Positions 8,680-18,393 are shown, counted from the stretch's first letter. The stretch: 64,000 bases of DNA from an uncultured Pelagibacteraceae bacterium (GCA_902592445.1 CACJEN010000003.1:1-64000), one strand, 5' to 3'. Notes: generated by a model from the letters alone, not told the origin. Translations and numbers: made by a program.

Positions 8680-9788
8680 CCTTTCATTGGCATCACTACA
8701 TAAATACTGTCAAAATCAGCTGGGTCTCTAATTAAAGCTGGAGAACCAGTATCTTTTAAATAAATCTCAATTTGATCCCCATCTAACTGAGAAGCTACAT
8801 CAATTAAATATCTTGAATTAAAACTAATATCTAATTCGTAATCAAATTTAACAGATAAACTTTCCTTTCCATCTCCACTATTGGTATTGTTTACAGACAT
8901 ATCGAGCATATTTTTCTTTAAATTAAATTTCACTCCGTCTTTTTTGTCTAAAGAAACTGATGCTACTCTATCAACTGAATTAAGGAAAGATTTGAGTTCT
9001 ATCTCTAATTTTTTCTGGTTCTCTTTTGGTATAACCTGAATGTAGTTTGGAAACTTTCCATCAATAAGTTTCGAAATTAATATGCTATTGTTTAATTCAA
9101 ATTTTATTTTAGATTTTATATTTGAAATTTTTACATCACCCTCAAAATCTTCTAATAAAGAACAGAGTTGAAAAATAGTTTTTTTTGGAAGAATTACAGG
9201 CTCAAATTCAATTTTATTATTTAATCTAATTTTTGATACTGACATACGATGACTGTCTGTTGCAGCAGCTGTTAGGTAAACTTTGTCTTCAACTTGTGTC
9301 TGGTGAAAAAAAATCCCGCTCAAATAATGCCTAGTTTCGTCGTTAGATATTGAAAATTTACATTTATTTAACAACTTCAATAAATCTTTTGAATTCATTG
9401 AAAATTCATTTTGATTAAAATTTTCATCTGTTAAGGGAAATTCAGAGGCACTTATACAATTTAAATTAAATATTGACTTTTCAGACTCAAGTTGGAGTTT
9501 ACTTTCGCTTGGGTTCGAAAAACTGATTTTGCTTCCAGAAGATATTTTTCTTACAATATCATGCATAATTGAAGATGACGTAGTTGTTTTGCCTTCTTCT
9601 AAAATCTCAACATTAGAAATTTTATGTACAAAAATTAAATCTAAATCCGTTGCGGTGATTATTAAATGCCCACTGTTTATTTCGAGTAGCACATTTGATA
9701 AGATTGGAAGAGTACTTCTTTTTTCAATTACGCCTTGGCAATAACCTAAGGATTTTTGAAGATCTTGTTGGTTGACACTAAATTTCAT
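8676..9788 (-). CDS. dnaN: DNA polymerase III sliding clamp beta
   Basis: The replication processivity clamp. The 370-residue length, the N-terminal MKFSVNQQDLQKSL, the internal DSHRMS, and the C-terminal YVVMPMKG tail match DnaN, with three similar clamp subdomains. The start lies 11 bases inside the 3' end of dnaA, so the two are coupled in the usual dnaA-dnaN order. The stop overlaps plsC by four bases. Confidence 0.97.
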   Translation of the reverse strand: MKFSVNQQDLQKSLGYCQGVIEKRSTLPILSNVLLEINSGHLIITATDLDLIFVHKISNVEILEEGKTTTSSSIMHDIVRKISSGSKISFSNPSESKLQLESEKSIFNLNCISASEFPLTDENFNQNEFSMNSKDLLKLLNKCKFSISNDETRHYLSGIFFHQTQVEDKVYLTAAATDSHRMSVSKIRLNNKIEFEPVILPKKTIFQLCSLLEDFEGDVKISNIKSKIKFELNNSILISKLIDGKFPNYIQVIPKENQKKLEIELKSFLNSVDRVASVSLDKKDGVKFNLKKNMLDMSVNNTNSGDGKESLSVKFDYELDISFNSRYLIDVASQLDGDQIEIYLKDTGSPALIRDPADFDSIYVVMPMKG

Positions 9789-11202
9789 TATCTTGGTTAT
9801 ACAAAATTCTATTTTTCAAACTGTCTATATTTATATTTAATTCATTGTCGTCTTTTCTAAGTTTTTCAATGGTCTTTACAGAGTGAATAACTGTAGTGTG
9901 ATCTCTATTTGAAAAAGCCCTTCCGATCTCAGGTAAAGATTTTGAAGTTAACATTTTTGCAAGATATATAGCTGTTTGTCTAGGTCTTACAAGATATCTT
10001 GATCTTCTTGGCGAAAGCATTTCATTCTTACTAATTTTAAAAAACTTGCATACAACTGTTTGTATAGTGTCTATTGTCACTTTGTTTTCCGACAAGTTAA
10101 GTAGATCTTTCAAAATAACTCTTACCTCAGATAAATTTGGTGTTTTGTTATAAATTCTTGAAAAGGATACTATCCTATTTAAAGCTCCAACTAATTCTCT
10201 AATACTAGTTCTGACCTCAGTACTTATAAATTTTTGAATTTCTTCACTAATATGAACTTGATTAGAGTAAAATAACTTGAGCTCCTCTGTTTTTGATTTA
10301 ATAATTTTAGATCTTAATTCGTAATCAGGGTTCTGAATATCTACAACTAATCCACCAGAAAATCTTGATTTAATTCTGTCCTGAATTCTTGAAAGTTTGT
10401 TTGGAGGCCTATCTGCAGACACAATAATCTGAGAACCTTTATCAAACAATGCATTGAAAGTGTGAAAAAATTCTTCTTGCATGGCCTCTTTTCCATTCAT
10501 GAATTGAATATCATCAATTAAAAGAATATCTGTATTTCTAAAATATTCTTTAAATTTTACCATATCATTGGATTTTATAGATTTTACAAATTGGTACATA
10601 AATCTTTCGGCAGAAATAAACATAACCTTATTTTTATCTTTAAGTTCAAGACCTATAGCATTAAGTAAGTGTGTTTTTCCCATTCCAACACCTCCATATA
10701 AATATAGTGGATTATAGTGAGCGATTTCTTGAGATACCTTTTTTGAAGCCTCAAAAGCTAATTTATTACTTTGTCCCGTGATAAAATTATTAAAATTTTT
10801 ATTTGGATCTATTCTGTTATATTGAAGATAAGAGTTTTTTATAAAAGAAATATTATTATTAATTTCATTATTTTTAAAATTTTGTTTATCTTGAGAATTA
10901 ATTTTGTTTGCTAAATTTTTTTTATCGTCAACCAGAAACTCTATTCTTATGATGTCTTTTTTAAAACTCTTAACTATTTGTAATATTTGATCTAAATATC
11001 TTGAAGTTATCCAATCTCTAATGAATCTGGTAGATACAGAAATTAATACATAATTTTTATATTCATCTATAAGTTCTATTTTTTTTAGCCAACTATCAAA
11101 AATATCACTGCCAAACTTATCTTTCATTACATTTTGAACAATACTCCAATCAAGTTTTTTCTCTTCTATTGGTGTATTATTTTGTAAATTGTTTTTTTGC
11201 AT
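9778..11202 (-). CDS. dnaA: Chromosomal replication initiator DnaA
   Basis: An AAA+ ATPase that opens the origin. Domains in order: an N-terminal domain I (residues about 15-90), a variable Asn-rich linker (95-130), the ATPase with Walker A GGVGMGKTHLL (170-180) and Walker B ILLIDDIQF, and the C-terminal DNA-binding domain with the signature SNRDHTTVIHSVKTIEKL. The length of 474 residues is normal. A purine-rich AAGGGA sits eight bases before the ATG. The upstream 290 bp, between dnaA and rpsT, is the only larger gap in the region and is described separately. Confidence 0.98.
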   Translation of the reverse strand: MQKNNLQNNTPIEEKKLDWSIVQNVMKDKFGSDIFDSWLKKIELIDEYKNYVLISVSTRFIRDWITSRYLDQILQIVKSFKKDIIRIEFLVDDKKNLANKINSQDKQNFKNNEINNNISFIKNSYLQYNRIDPNKNFNNFITGQSNKLAFEASKKVSQEIAHYNPLYLYGGVGMGKTHLLNAIGLELKDKNKVMFISAERFMYQFVKSIKSNDMVKFKEYFRNTDILLIDDIQFMNGKEAMQEEFFHTFNALFDKGSQIIVSADRPPNKLSRIQDRIKSRFSGGLVVDIQNPDYELRSKIIKSKTEELKLFYSNQVHISEEIQKFISTEVRTSIRELVGALNRIVSFSRIYNKTPNLSEVRVILKDLLNLSENKVTIDTIQTVVCKFFKISKNEMLSPRRSRYLVRPRQTAIYLAKMLTSKSLPEIGRAFSNRDHTTVIHSVKTIEKLRKDDNELNINIDSLKNRILYNQDNEI

Positions 11203-11492
11203 GGTGGGAATCCCTTAAAACTTATCTAAAATTTTTATGCAATAAATTAATTTATAAATTCAAAAAAAAATAAAATTTAGAATTGTATAAATTCCAGATT
11301 GAATCATAAAATAACAACTGAAAGTTAGTAAAATAAAATTTACTTTCTAAAGCAAATTATTTTTCAATATGTTGTGATGGAACTAAATTAAAATTTAGAT
11401 GTAGTTCTTTTATATTCAAACCACTGGTTGTAAATAGAATTTATATAATAATATAAATTATATATATATTTTTGTTTAACTACTTAAAGTTG
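11203..11492. other. AT-rich gap between rpsT and dnaA; weak origin candidate
   Basis: 290 bases without a gene, very AT-rich, including an alternating TATATATA-type stretch at about 11441-11470. It must hold the dnaA promoter and the 3' end of the rpsT transcript. I find no good DnaA box (TTWTNCACA): the closest is TTATCTAAA near 11222, a poor match. A short AT-only inverted repeat lies at about 11383-11398. dnaA-adjacent location and AT-richness are suggestive of oriC, but the lack of boxes and of a clear strand switch argues against it. Confidence 0.25.
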
Positions 11493-11753
11493 TTATAAAG
11501 AATTAATTTTTTTTGTTATTCTTGAAATATTTCTTGACGCATTTTGCTTTTTTATAACGCCAGTCTTAGAAATCTTCATTAACTCAGAATTTAGCTTTGG
11601 TAAAAAGGCAAGGGCTTCTTTTTTGTCTTTTTTTTCAATTAAGACGTTCATTTTTTTTACTGCAGATCTGAATTTACTTTTTCTCGATCTATTAACTGCT
11701 GTCTGTCTCGATATTCTACGAACTCTCTTAATTGCTGATTTGGTATTAGCCAT
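11493..11753 (-). CDS. rpsT: 30S ribosomal protein S20
   Basis: An 86-residue basic protein that binds 16S rRNA early in 30S assembly. The N-terminus MANTKSAIKRVRRISRQTAVNR-type pattern and C-terminal GVIKKQNASRNISRITKKI are diagnostic for S20. It lies alone upstream of dnaA on the same strand and just downstream of mutM, an rpsT-dnaA order seen in other alphaproteobacteria. Confidence 0.97.
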   Translation of the reverse strand: MANTKSAIKRVRRISRQTAVNRSRKSKFRSAVKKMNVLIEKKDKKEALAFLPKLNSELMKISKTGVIKKQNASRNISRITKKINSL

Positions 11754-11804
11754 AAGCGCGATTGTATATAATGAGATGTAAAACTGGTCAATATAATATT
11801 TTTT

Positions 11805-12668
11805 TTATTTTTGGCATTTATTACAAAAAAAACTCGATCTATTTGTAATAACTATTTTAAAAATTTTACCTCTACAAGTTATTCTTGGACATTTTAAGTT
11901 TTCCCTATTATACACTTTAAATTCATTTTGAAATGAACCCTTGTCGCCTGAGATATTTTTAAAATCTCTAATAGAAGATCCTCCTTTGATTATTGATTTT
12001 TTTAATACTTTTTTAGAATATTTAATAATTTTGTTTATTTGCTCTTCTTGTAAAAGTTCGACTGAAATTAATGGATTTATCTTACACTCAAATAATATTT
12101 CACTAGCATAAATATTTCCAATTCCAGAAACAAAATTTTGGTCTAATAAAAAATTTTTAATATTTTTTTTTTTATTTTTAAAATATGTCTTTACATAATT
12201 AATATCGAAATTTTTTGAAAAAGGTTCGGGTCCAAATTTTTCAAATTTTTTTAATAACTCTGTTTTAGAATTGATTAATAAAATATATCCAAATCTTCTA
12301 GGATCGTTATAAACTAGCTTCAAATTATTAAATCGAATTTCAACATGATTGTGTTTTTTTGGTAAATGCGGACTATGATAAAAACTTGTGTTAGTATATT
12401 TTTTTTTAGAGTATGTATTTAACAAATGTATCGTGCCTGACATACCTAAGTGAATTACACAGTAAGAACAATCAGTAAAATAAATTATTATATATTTCGA
12501 AAATCTACCAATTTTTTTTATTTTCTTTCTTTTTAATTTCTCCTCAAAATCTTTGGAAATTTTTATGCGTAAATTTCGGTTTTTTACCCTTACTTCATTA
12601 ATAGTTTTTCCTGAAATTTTTTTGTTTAACGATTTTCTTACAATTTCTACTTCTGGCAATTCTGGCAT
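11805..12668 (-). CDS. mutM: Formamidopyrimidine-DNA glycosylase
   Basis: Removes oxidised purines such as 8-oxoguanine and cuts the abasic site. The catalytic N-terminus PELPEVE (Pro2, Glu3 after Met removal), the GIGNIYASEILF helix-two-turn-helix, and a C-terminal zinc finger with two Cys pairs (CPRITC and CNKC) are all visible. The length of 287 residues is normal. The gene diverges from ubiE with 33 bases between the starts, a common alphaproteobacterial pairing. Confidence 0.96.
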   Translation of the reverse strand: MPELPEVEIVRKSLNKKISGKTINEVRVKNRNLRIKISKDFEEKLKRKKIKKIGRFSKYIIIYFTDCSYCVIHLGMSGTIHLLNTYSKKKYTNTSFYHSPHLPKKHNHVEIRFNNLKLVYNDPRRFGYILLINSKTELLKKFEKFGPEPFSKNFDINYVKTYFKNKKKNIKNFLLDQNFVSGIGNIYASEILFECKINPLISVELLQEEQINKIIKYSKKVLKKSIIKGGSSIRDFKNISGDKGSFQNEFKVYNRENLKCPRITCRGKIFKIVITNRSSFFCNKCQK

Positions 12669-12701
12669 TAGATACTATATTAATCCTAAAATTATTTATT
12701 T

Positions 12702-13406
12702 ATGCAACAATATCTTCAAAATAAAAAAGGACTCGTCCAAGGTGTATTTGATAAAGTTTTTGATAAATACGACCTAATGAACGATTTAATGTCCCTTGGT
12801 ATTCATAGGATATGGAAAAATGATCTAATGTTTTGGATGAACCCTGGAACAAACAAAATCTTGTTAGATGTAGCTTGTGGAACTGGAGATCTTGCAAAAT
12901 TATTTCAAGATAAAACAAAAAATTTAAATAATGCAATTTGTATAGATCCCAATGAAGGTATGATAAATATAGGTAAAAAGAAGCTAAGAAAATATAAAAA
13001 TATTCAATGGATCATTGGTTCAGCGGAAAATTTACCTTTAGAAAATGAAACTTGTGATTATTATACAATTAGTTTTGGATTGAGAAACACTAAAAGCTTA
13101 GACAAAACACTTTCAGAAGCGTATAGAGTTTTAAAACCGGGAGGGCGTTTTTTGTGTTTAGAGTTTTCAAAAATACAAAATTCAAACTTAGACTTTGCTT
13201 ACAAAAATTACTCAAAGTTAATTCCATATTTAGGAAAATTTATTGTTGGAGATAAGAAGCCTTACGAGTATTTAGTAAAAAGCATTGAAAATTTTGTAAA
13301 TCAAGAAGAATTAATAGAATTAATGAAGAATAATAATTTTCAAAATTGTAGTTATAGAAATTTATCTGGAGGAATTGTTGCAATACATTCTGCTTGGAAA
13401 ATATGA
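12702..13406 (+). CDS. ubiE: Ubiquinone/menaquinone methyltransferase UbiE
   Basis: The C-methyltransferase of ubiquinone synthesis. A 234-residue class I SAM enzyme with FDKVFDKYDLMNDLMSLGIHR, motif I LLDVACGTGDLA, ENLPLENETCDYYTISFGLRN, and YRVLKPGGRFLCLEFS. These are UbiE signatures rather than a generic methyltransferase. The stop overlaps the ubiB ATG (ATGA, 13403-13406), showing coupled translation. Confidence 0.95.
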   Translation: MQQYLQNKKGLVQGVFDKVFDKYDLMNDLMSLGIHRIWKNDLMFWMNPGTNKILLDVACGTGDLAKLFQDKTKNLNNAICIDPNEGMINIGKKKLRKYKNIQWIIGSAENLPLENETCDYYTISFGLRNTKSLDKTLSEAYRVLKPGGRFLCLEFSKIQNSNLDFAYKNYSKLIPYLGKFIVGDKKPYEYLVKSIENFVNQEELIELMKNNNFQNCSYRNLSGGIVAIHSAWKI

Positions 13407-14971
13407 TTAAAAAATTGTTTATACTTTTTAAACTAGGTCGGAAACTAGCAAAATCAGATGCGTTAAAAATTGCAACTAGATTTAATAAGCCACCTTTATT
13501 GGTAAAAGTTTTATTTAGTATTTTATCATTTTCTTTTTCGAACAATAAAAATGTTGGTAGTTCATTAAACCAAGGTGAAAGATTATCCTCTTCACTTCAA
13601 TCTATGGGAACCACATTTATAAAATTAGGACAGTTTTTAGCAACTAGGCCTGATATTATTGGTGATGAATTATCAAAAGAACTAGAAAATCTTCAAGATA
13701 GGTTGCCTCCATTTTCACAAGAGAAAGCTAAAGAAATTATTAAAAAAGATTTAGGCGAACAAAGCTTTAACTCAATAATAAATCTTAGTGAGCCAGTTGC
13801 AGCTGCTTCGATTGCACAAGTTCATAAGGCACAGATTAATGATGGTGGGACTATAAAAGATGTTGCAATTAAAATTTTAAGACCAGATATAAAAAAAATA
13901 TTTAATGAAGAGATCGATGCACTAATGTTGTTTGCTTTTTTTGTAGAATCGTTCGTTAAAAAAACGAAAAGACTTAAGTTGGTTGAAGTTGTTTTTTTAT
14001 TAAAGGAGATAACAAATCTTGAAATGGATTTAAGGTTTGAGGCAGCAGCAGCAAATGAATATGGAGAAAATACAAAGAACGATGAGGGTTTTCTAGTCCC
14101 TAAAATATATTGGAATTTTACTAGTGAAAATGTAATGACACTTGATTGGGTAGATGGAGTTTCAATTAGAGAAACTGATGAACTTGTAAATAGAAATATT
14201 GATGCAAAAAAAATAGCATCAGACATAATTCAGCATTTTTTAAGGCATGCTGTAAGAGATGGTTTTTTTCATGCAGATATGCATCAGGGAAATGTTTTTA
14301 TAAATAGAAGTGGTCAAATAGTTCCTATTGATTTTGGAATAATGGGTAGGTTAGATAAAGTTAGCCAAAGATTTTTAGCAGAAATTTTATACGGTTTTAT
14401 TCAAAGAGATTATAAAAAAGTTGCAGAGGTTCATTTGGTTGCTGGACTTGTGCCAAAGAATGTACCAGTAGATGATCTTGCTCAAGCATTAAGATCAATA
14501 GGAGAACCTATATTTGGTCAATCTGTAAAAGATATTTCTGGCGGAAAATTACTTAAACAACTATTTAATGTGACAGAAAAGTTTAATATGCAAACTCAAC
14601 CTCAGCTTCTTATGTTACAAAAAACAATGGTAGTTGTTGAAGGAGTGGCAAGAAGACTTAATCCTGATACAAATATATGGGAAACATCCAAGCCTGTTCT
14701 TGAAAAATGGCTCAGAGAAACAAAGGATCCTATAAATTCATTTAATGAAACACTTAAAAATTCTGCAGAAGTAATTAAGAGATTACCTGAATTACCACAA
14801 ATTATGGATAAAGCTAATCAAGCTTTAACATTCCTAGCAAGTGGACAAATTCCACAGAACTCTAGATCATTTAATGAGTTAAATGTAAAAAAATCAGAGA
14901 TGTCTAGCTTCAGAAATCAGTCAATTATTGGTTTATTATTGCTTGTAATTGTTACTTTATTGGTATTTTAA
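13403..14971 (+). CDS. ubiB: UbiB ADCK-type ATPase of ubiquinone synthesis
   Basis: An atypical kinase-like protein required for ubiquinone synthesis. Visible features are the family KxGQ motif (IKLGQFLATRPDI), the Ala-rich nucleotide loop AAASIAQVHKA, the catalytic-loop ADMHQGNVFI, the metal-binding IDFGIMG and a C-terminal membrane helix (last 20 residues). About 522 residues from the ATG at 13403, which overlaps ubiE by four bases; a TTG nine bases earlier is less likely. It is third in the mutM/ubiE-ubiB-coaBC-dut block. Confidence 0.95.
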   Translation: MIKKLFILFKLGRKLAKSDALKIATRFNKPPLLVKVLFSILSFSFSNNKNVGSSLNQGERLSSSLQSMGTTFIKLGQFLATRPDIIGDELSKELENLQDRLPPFSQEKAKEIIKKDLGEQSFNSIINLSEPVAAASIAQVHKAQINDGGTIKDVAIKILRPDIKKIFNEEIDALMLFAFFVESFVKKTKRLKLVEVVFLLKEITNLEMDLRFEAAAANEYGENTKNDEGFLVPKIYWNFTSENVMTLDWVDGVSIRETDELVNRNIDAKKIASDIIQHFLRHAVRDGFFHADMHQGNVFINRSGQIVPIDFGIMGRLDKVSQRFLAEILYGFIQRDYKKVAEVHLVAGLVPKNVPVDDLAQALRSIGEPIFGQSVKDISGGKLLKQLFNVTEKFNMQTQPQLLMLQKTMVVVEGVARRLNPDTNIWETSKPVLEKWLRETKDPINSFNETLKNSAEVIKRLPELPQIMDKANQALTFLASGQIPQNSRSFNELNVKKSEMSSFRNQSIIGLLLLVIVTLLVF

Positions 14972-14979
14972 TCTCTAGC

Positions 14980-16179
14980 ATGAATAGTTTGTTAAACAAA
15001 AAAATACTTGTTGTAATTTGTGGAGGTATTTCTGCTTATAAAAGTCTTGAATTAATTAGAGGTTTAAAAAAAAAACAAGTAGAAATAAAAACAATCATTA
15101 CAAAAAGCGCCAAAGAATTCGTAACACCTTTGTCGATAACATCCCTTTCTCAAGGGAAGGTATATGAAGATTTATTTAGCTCAGAGAGTGAAAGTGAAAT
15201 GGATCATATTTCATTATCAAGATGGGCGGATTTGATTATTGTAGTACCAGCAACAGCAAATACAATATCAAAATTATGTAATGGGTTAACAGATGATCTT
15301 GCATCCACTGTATTATTAGCATCAAATAAAAAAATTTTTATAGTACCAGCGATGAATGTGAGAATGTGGGATCACCCGTCAAATAAAAAAAATATAATTA
15401 AACTAAGGGAATATGGTTATAGTATAATAGGTCCAGAGATTGGGGATATGGCATGTGGAGAGTATGGCAAGGGAAAAATGACCGAGCCATCAGATATCCT
15501 TTTCCATATTGAAAATTACTTTTCTAATCTACAAAAAAATAAAAAATATAAGGCTTTAGTCACAGCAGGTCCTACCAGAGAGTATTTGGATCCAGTTAGA
15601 TATTTAACAAATAAATCAAGTGGAAAGCAAGGTTATGAAATTGCTAAATCATTTAGAGATAACGGATTTGAAACAACACTAATATCAGGAAAAACAAACT
15701 TAAAGCCCTTGGAGGATATAAAATTTATTGAGGTTGAAACTGCAGACGAAATGTTAAAAAAAACAATCGAAAACCTCCCGGTTGATGTTGCTGTTTTTTC
15801 AGCCGCTGTGTGTGATTATAAATTTAAAAAATATAATAAAGAAAAGATTAAAAAAAATACTGAACTAGATTTTAGCATGATCAAAAACACAGATATATTA
15901 TCTTATGTTTCAAAACATAATTCACTACGACCAAAACTCACTGTAGGTTTTGCTGCTGAAACAGAAAATTTAGATTTTAATGCGAATGATAAGCTAAGTA
16001 GTAAAAATTGTGATTGGATAATCGCTAATAATGTATCAGATAATGAAATAGGATTTGATTCAGAATACAATGAAGTTAAAATTTTTTATAAAAATAATAA
16101 AAACGAAATACTACATAAGATGAATAAATCATTAATTGCAGAAAATATAGTTGAGAGAGTCATTAAAAATCTTAATTAA
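14980..16179 (+). CDS. coaBC: Bifunctional CoaBC (phosphopantothenoylcysteine decarboxylase/synthetase)
   Basis: Makes 4'-phosphopantetheine for coenzyme A in two steps. The N-terminal flavodoxin-like decarboxylase half shows VICGGISAYK, PATANTISK, PAMNVRMW and the catalytic cysteine in GDMACGEYGKGKM. The C-terminal synthetase half shows VTAGPTREYLDPVRY, SGKQGY and FAAETENL. The length of 399 residues fits a fused CoaBC. It begins eight bases after ubiB, and its TAA shares one base with the dut ATG. A run of ten A (15066-15075) lies in the early coding region. Confidence 0.96.
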   Translation: MNSLLNKKILVVICGGISAYKSLELIRGLKKKQVEIKTIITKSAKEFVTPLSITSLSQGKVYEDLFSSESESEMDHISLSRWADLIIVVPATANTISKLCNGLTDDLASTVLLASNKKIFIVPAMNVRMWDHPSNKKNIIKLREYGYSIIGPEIGDMACGEYGKGKMTEPSDILFHIENYFSNLQKNKKYKALVTAGPTREYLDPVRYLTNKSSGKQGYEIAKSFRDNGFETTLISGKTNLKPLEDIKFIEVETADEMLKKTIENLPVDVAVFSAAVCDYKFKKYNKEKIKKNTELDFSMIKNTDILSYVSKHNSLRPKLTVGFAAETENLDFNANDKLSSKNCDWIIANNVSDNEIGFDSEYNEVKIFYKNNKNEILHKMNKSLIAENIVERVIKNLN

Positions 16180-16616
16180 TGGTCAAAATTAAGATAAAGA
16201 AACTTGACCCTAAGGTCAAAATTCCACAATATAAGACTGAAGGATCATCAGGTATGGATCTGATGGCATTTGTAAAAGAATCTTTAAAAATAAAGCCAAA
16301 CAGTTCTGAATTAATACCAACAGGAATATCTATAGCTATTCCTCAAGATACAGAGATACAAATTAGACCTCGGTCAGGTTTAGCAGCAAAATCTCAGATA
16401 AGCGTACTCAATACACCCGGTACGATTGATAGTGACTATAGGGGAGAGTTAAAAGTTATTTTATTTAATCATAGTGTGAATGATTTTATAGTTAATAATG
16501 GAGATAGAATAGCACAAATGGTTTTAATGCCAGTTCTGAAAGTTTCTTTTGAGGAAGTAGATGAGCTGCCCGATACAATAAGAGGATCTGGTGGCTTTGG
16601 ATCTACAGGCAAATGA
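16179..16616 (+). CDS. dut: dUTP pyrophosphatase
   Basis: Hydrolyses dUTP to dUMP, keeping uracil out of DNA and feeding thymidylate synthesis. All five trimeric-dUTPase motifs are present: SSGMDLMA, PRSGLAAKS, NTPGTIDSDYRGELKV, RIAQMVLMP and the C-terminal GSGGFGSTGK. The length of 145 residues is normal. Coupled to coaBC (one-base overlap) and to the following ThiF/MoeB gene (ATGA overlap). Confidence 0.97.
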   Translation: MVKIKIKKLDPKVKIPQYKTEGSSGMDLMAFVKESLKIKPNSSELIPTGISIAIPQDTEIQIRPRSGLAAKSQISVLNTPGTIDSDYRGELKVILFNHSVNDFIVNNGDRIAQMVLMPVLKVSFEEVDELPDTIRGSGGFGSTGK

Positions 16617-17371
16617 AGGACTTATTAAGTAAAAGACTACTAAACAAGTATTCAAGGCAAATAGTTCTGAAAGATGTCGGAATTATTGGACAAAAAAAAA
16701 TATTTAATTCAAAAATATTAGTGGTTGGAGCAGGTGGTTTGGGTAGTCCAGTAATTGATTTATTAGTTAGAGCAGGGGTCGGTTTTTTAGGCGTCATTGA
16801 AGATGACAAAGTTGACTATAGCAATTTACATAGGCAAACTCTCTATGATTATAATGACGTGGGTAAGTACAAATCAGATGTAATAAAAAAAAAAATTAAA
16901 TTAATTAATAACAAAATAAGATTAAAAATTTTTAGAGAAAGAGCTGTTGATAAAAATTTAAGCAAAATTCTACCAAAATTCGATATAATTGTTGATGGAT
17001 CAGACAACTTCCCAACTAAATTTTTACTAAATAAGTATTCATTAAAATATAAAAAGAAATTAGTTATTGGAGCAATAAGTAAATTTGATGGACATATTTT
17101 TAGTTTTGATTTTTCACAAAAAAAAATTCCTTGTCTTAACTGTTTTTACCAAGGAATGCCTTCAGATGAAATATTAAATTGTGAGGCTGAAGGTATTTTA
17201 GGGCCAACTGCGAATGTAATAGGAGCATTGCAAGCAAACGAAGTTTTGAAATTAATCTTGGAACTGAATGGAATTATTAAAAATAATATTTTAATAGTTG
17301 ATTTATTAAATCTTACATCCAGAAAAGTTTCTTTTAAGAAGAGAAAGAATTGTCTGTGCAAAAAATTTTAA
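16613..17371 (+). CDS. HesA/MoeB/ThiF-family adenylyltransferase
   Basis: An E1-like enzyme that adenylates the C-terminal glycine of a small sulfur carrier (MoaD or ThiS). The nucleotide-binding VVGAGGLGSPV, the RQ...LLVRAGVG context, the DGSDNFPTKFLLN motif and two zinc-binding cysteine pairs (CLNC; CLCKKF at the end) are present. No rhodanese domain follows, so it is the short ThiF/MoeB form of 252 residues. Which carrier it serves cannot be told here. An 11-A run lies at 16885-16895 in the coding sequence. Confidence 0.88.
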   Translation: MKDLLSKRLLNKYSRQIVLKDVGIIGQKKIFNSKILVVGAGGLGSPVIDLLVRAGVGFLGVIEDDKVDYSNLHRQTLYDYNDVGKYKSDVIKKKIKLINNKIRLKIFRERAVDKNLSKILPKFDIIVDGSDNFPTKFLLNKYSLKYKKKLVIGAISKFDGHIFSFDFSQKKIPCLNCFYQGMPSDEILNCEAEGILGPTANVIGALQANEVLKLILELNGIIKNNILIVDLLNLTSRKVSFKKRKNCLCKKF

Positions 17372-17805
17372 TTCTTGTTTTAGCTTCGTTGATATTCATA
17401 ACTCAACAAATTAATGCAAAAGATGAATTTTTTCTTATGCTAAAGAATAAAAAAGTGAATGTGAGATATGGGCCAGGATTTGATTATCAAGTCAAATATA
17501 TTTATAAAAAAATTCAACTTCCCTTAAAAGTTATTGATAAAAAAGATAATTTTAGACGAATTATTGATCATAAAAATAATAATGGTTGGATACATGTTTC
17601 TCAACTAAGAAAAGCTAATTCATTTGTAACACTTGAAGATAAGATAATTTTTAAAAAACCATCTAAATTTTCTAAACCTATAGCCCAAGTAAAAAAAGGT
17701 AGATTACTTTTAATAAAAAATTGTGAAACTCAATGGTGTAAAATTCAAACCGGTGAATTTATTGGTTGGGTTAATGTTGAAAATGTTTGGGGACCAACTA
17801 ATTAA
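17350..17805 (+). CDS. Secreted SH3-domain protein
   Basis: A periplasmic protein of about 150 residues with an N-terminal signal peptide (hydrophobic residues 6-22, cleavage near NAKDE) and a bacterial SH3-like domain, seen in VNVRYGPGFDYQV and NNGWIHVSQL, then a second degenerate repeat ending WCKIQTGEFIGWVNVENVWG. Such domains usually bind peptidoglycan stem peptides. No ATG fits; the candidates are TTG at 17350, preceded by an AAGAAGAGA purine stretch, or GTG at 17356. It overlaps the previous gene by 22 bases and the convergent DUF3501 gene by eight. Confidence 0.75.
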   Translation: MSVQKILILVLASLIFITQQINAKDEFFLMLKNKKVNVRYGPGFDYQVKYIYKKIQLPLKVIDKKDNFRRIIDHKNNNGWIHVSQLRKANSFVTLEDKIIFKKPSKFSKPIAQVKKGRLLLIKNCETQWCKIQTGEFIGWVNVENVWGPTN

Positions 17806-18391
17806 AATCACTGGACAGAGCTTTTATGGTGCTTTCTGAAAGCTTTGTTGAGTGTGAATACTCTTTATGATCTATTCCTAATTCAATGCTCACATTATTA
17901 CCTTTAAATTTTGAAATTTGGTTTTGATCAAATTCAAAATGTATAAATTGCACTGATGATGCTTTTCCTTCTGCAGAAGTTCTATCTACATCTATTTCGG
18001 GTTTTCCGTAAATTACATCATTATCAATCTTAATAAATACATTTTCTTCAACACCACCTAATTTTCCAAGAAACGTAGTTCTAATTACTGGGTTATCAAT
18101 TTCAAACATTAGTGTTGAAACCAATTCTTTTCCATTTGGTATTAAAGGATTATAAGCTGTTAATTCATCATTAAGTTGCTCATCTCCACCTTTTTCTATG
18201 TGCAGCATTTCCTGAACTTGAGCCAACATTGTTTCATAACATTCAAAATAAAAGGTTGCATAAGGGCCAAGTGGTACTCTTCTATCTTTTTTGAATTCAA
18301 CTAACTCTTTTCTCATTTGACGTCTATTTTGTTCATACACATCTGGGGCTAGTAAATCTGATTTTTGAATAATTTTTTGATCTTTAGGCAT
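17798..18391 (-). CDS. DUF3501 family protein
   Basis: A 197-residue soluble protein matching the DUF3501 pattern: an N-terminal RRQMRKELVEFKKDRRVPLGP segment (shown in part), FECYETMLAQVQEMLHIEKGG, LIPNGKELVSTLMFEIDN and a long C-terminal beta-rich part. No catalytic motif is recognised. Across proteobacteria it travels with rubrerythrin and the same Fe-S oxidoreductase, exactly as here, so a part in peroxide or iron metabolism is inferred from context only. It lies two bases after the Fe-S gene on the same strand. Confidence 0.8.
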   Translation of the reverse strand: MPKDQKIIQKSDLLAPDVYEQNRRQMRKELVEFKKDRRVPLGPYATFYFECYETMLAQVQEMLHIEKGGDEQLNDELTAYNPLIPNGKELVSTLMFEIDNPVIRTTFLGKLGGVEENVFIKIDNDVIYGKPEIDVDRTSAEGKASSVQFIHFEFDQNQISKFKGNNVSIELGIDHKEYSHSTKLSESTIKALSSDFN

Positions 18392-18393
18392 TC

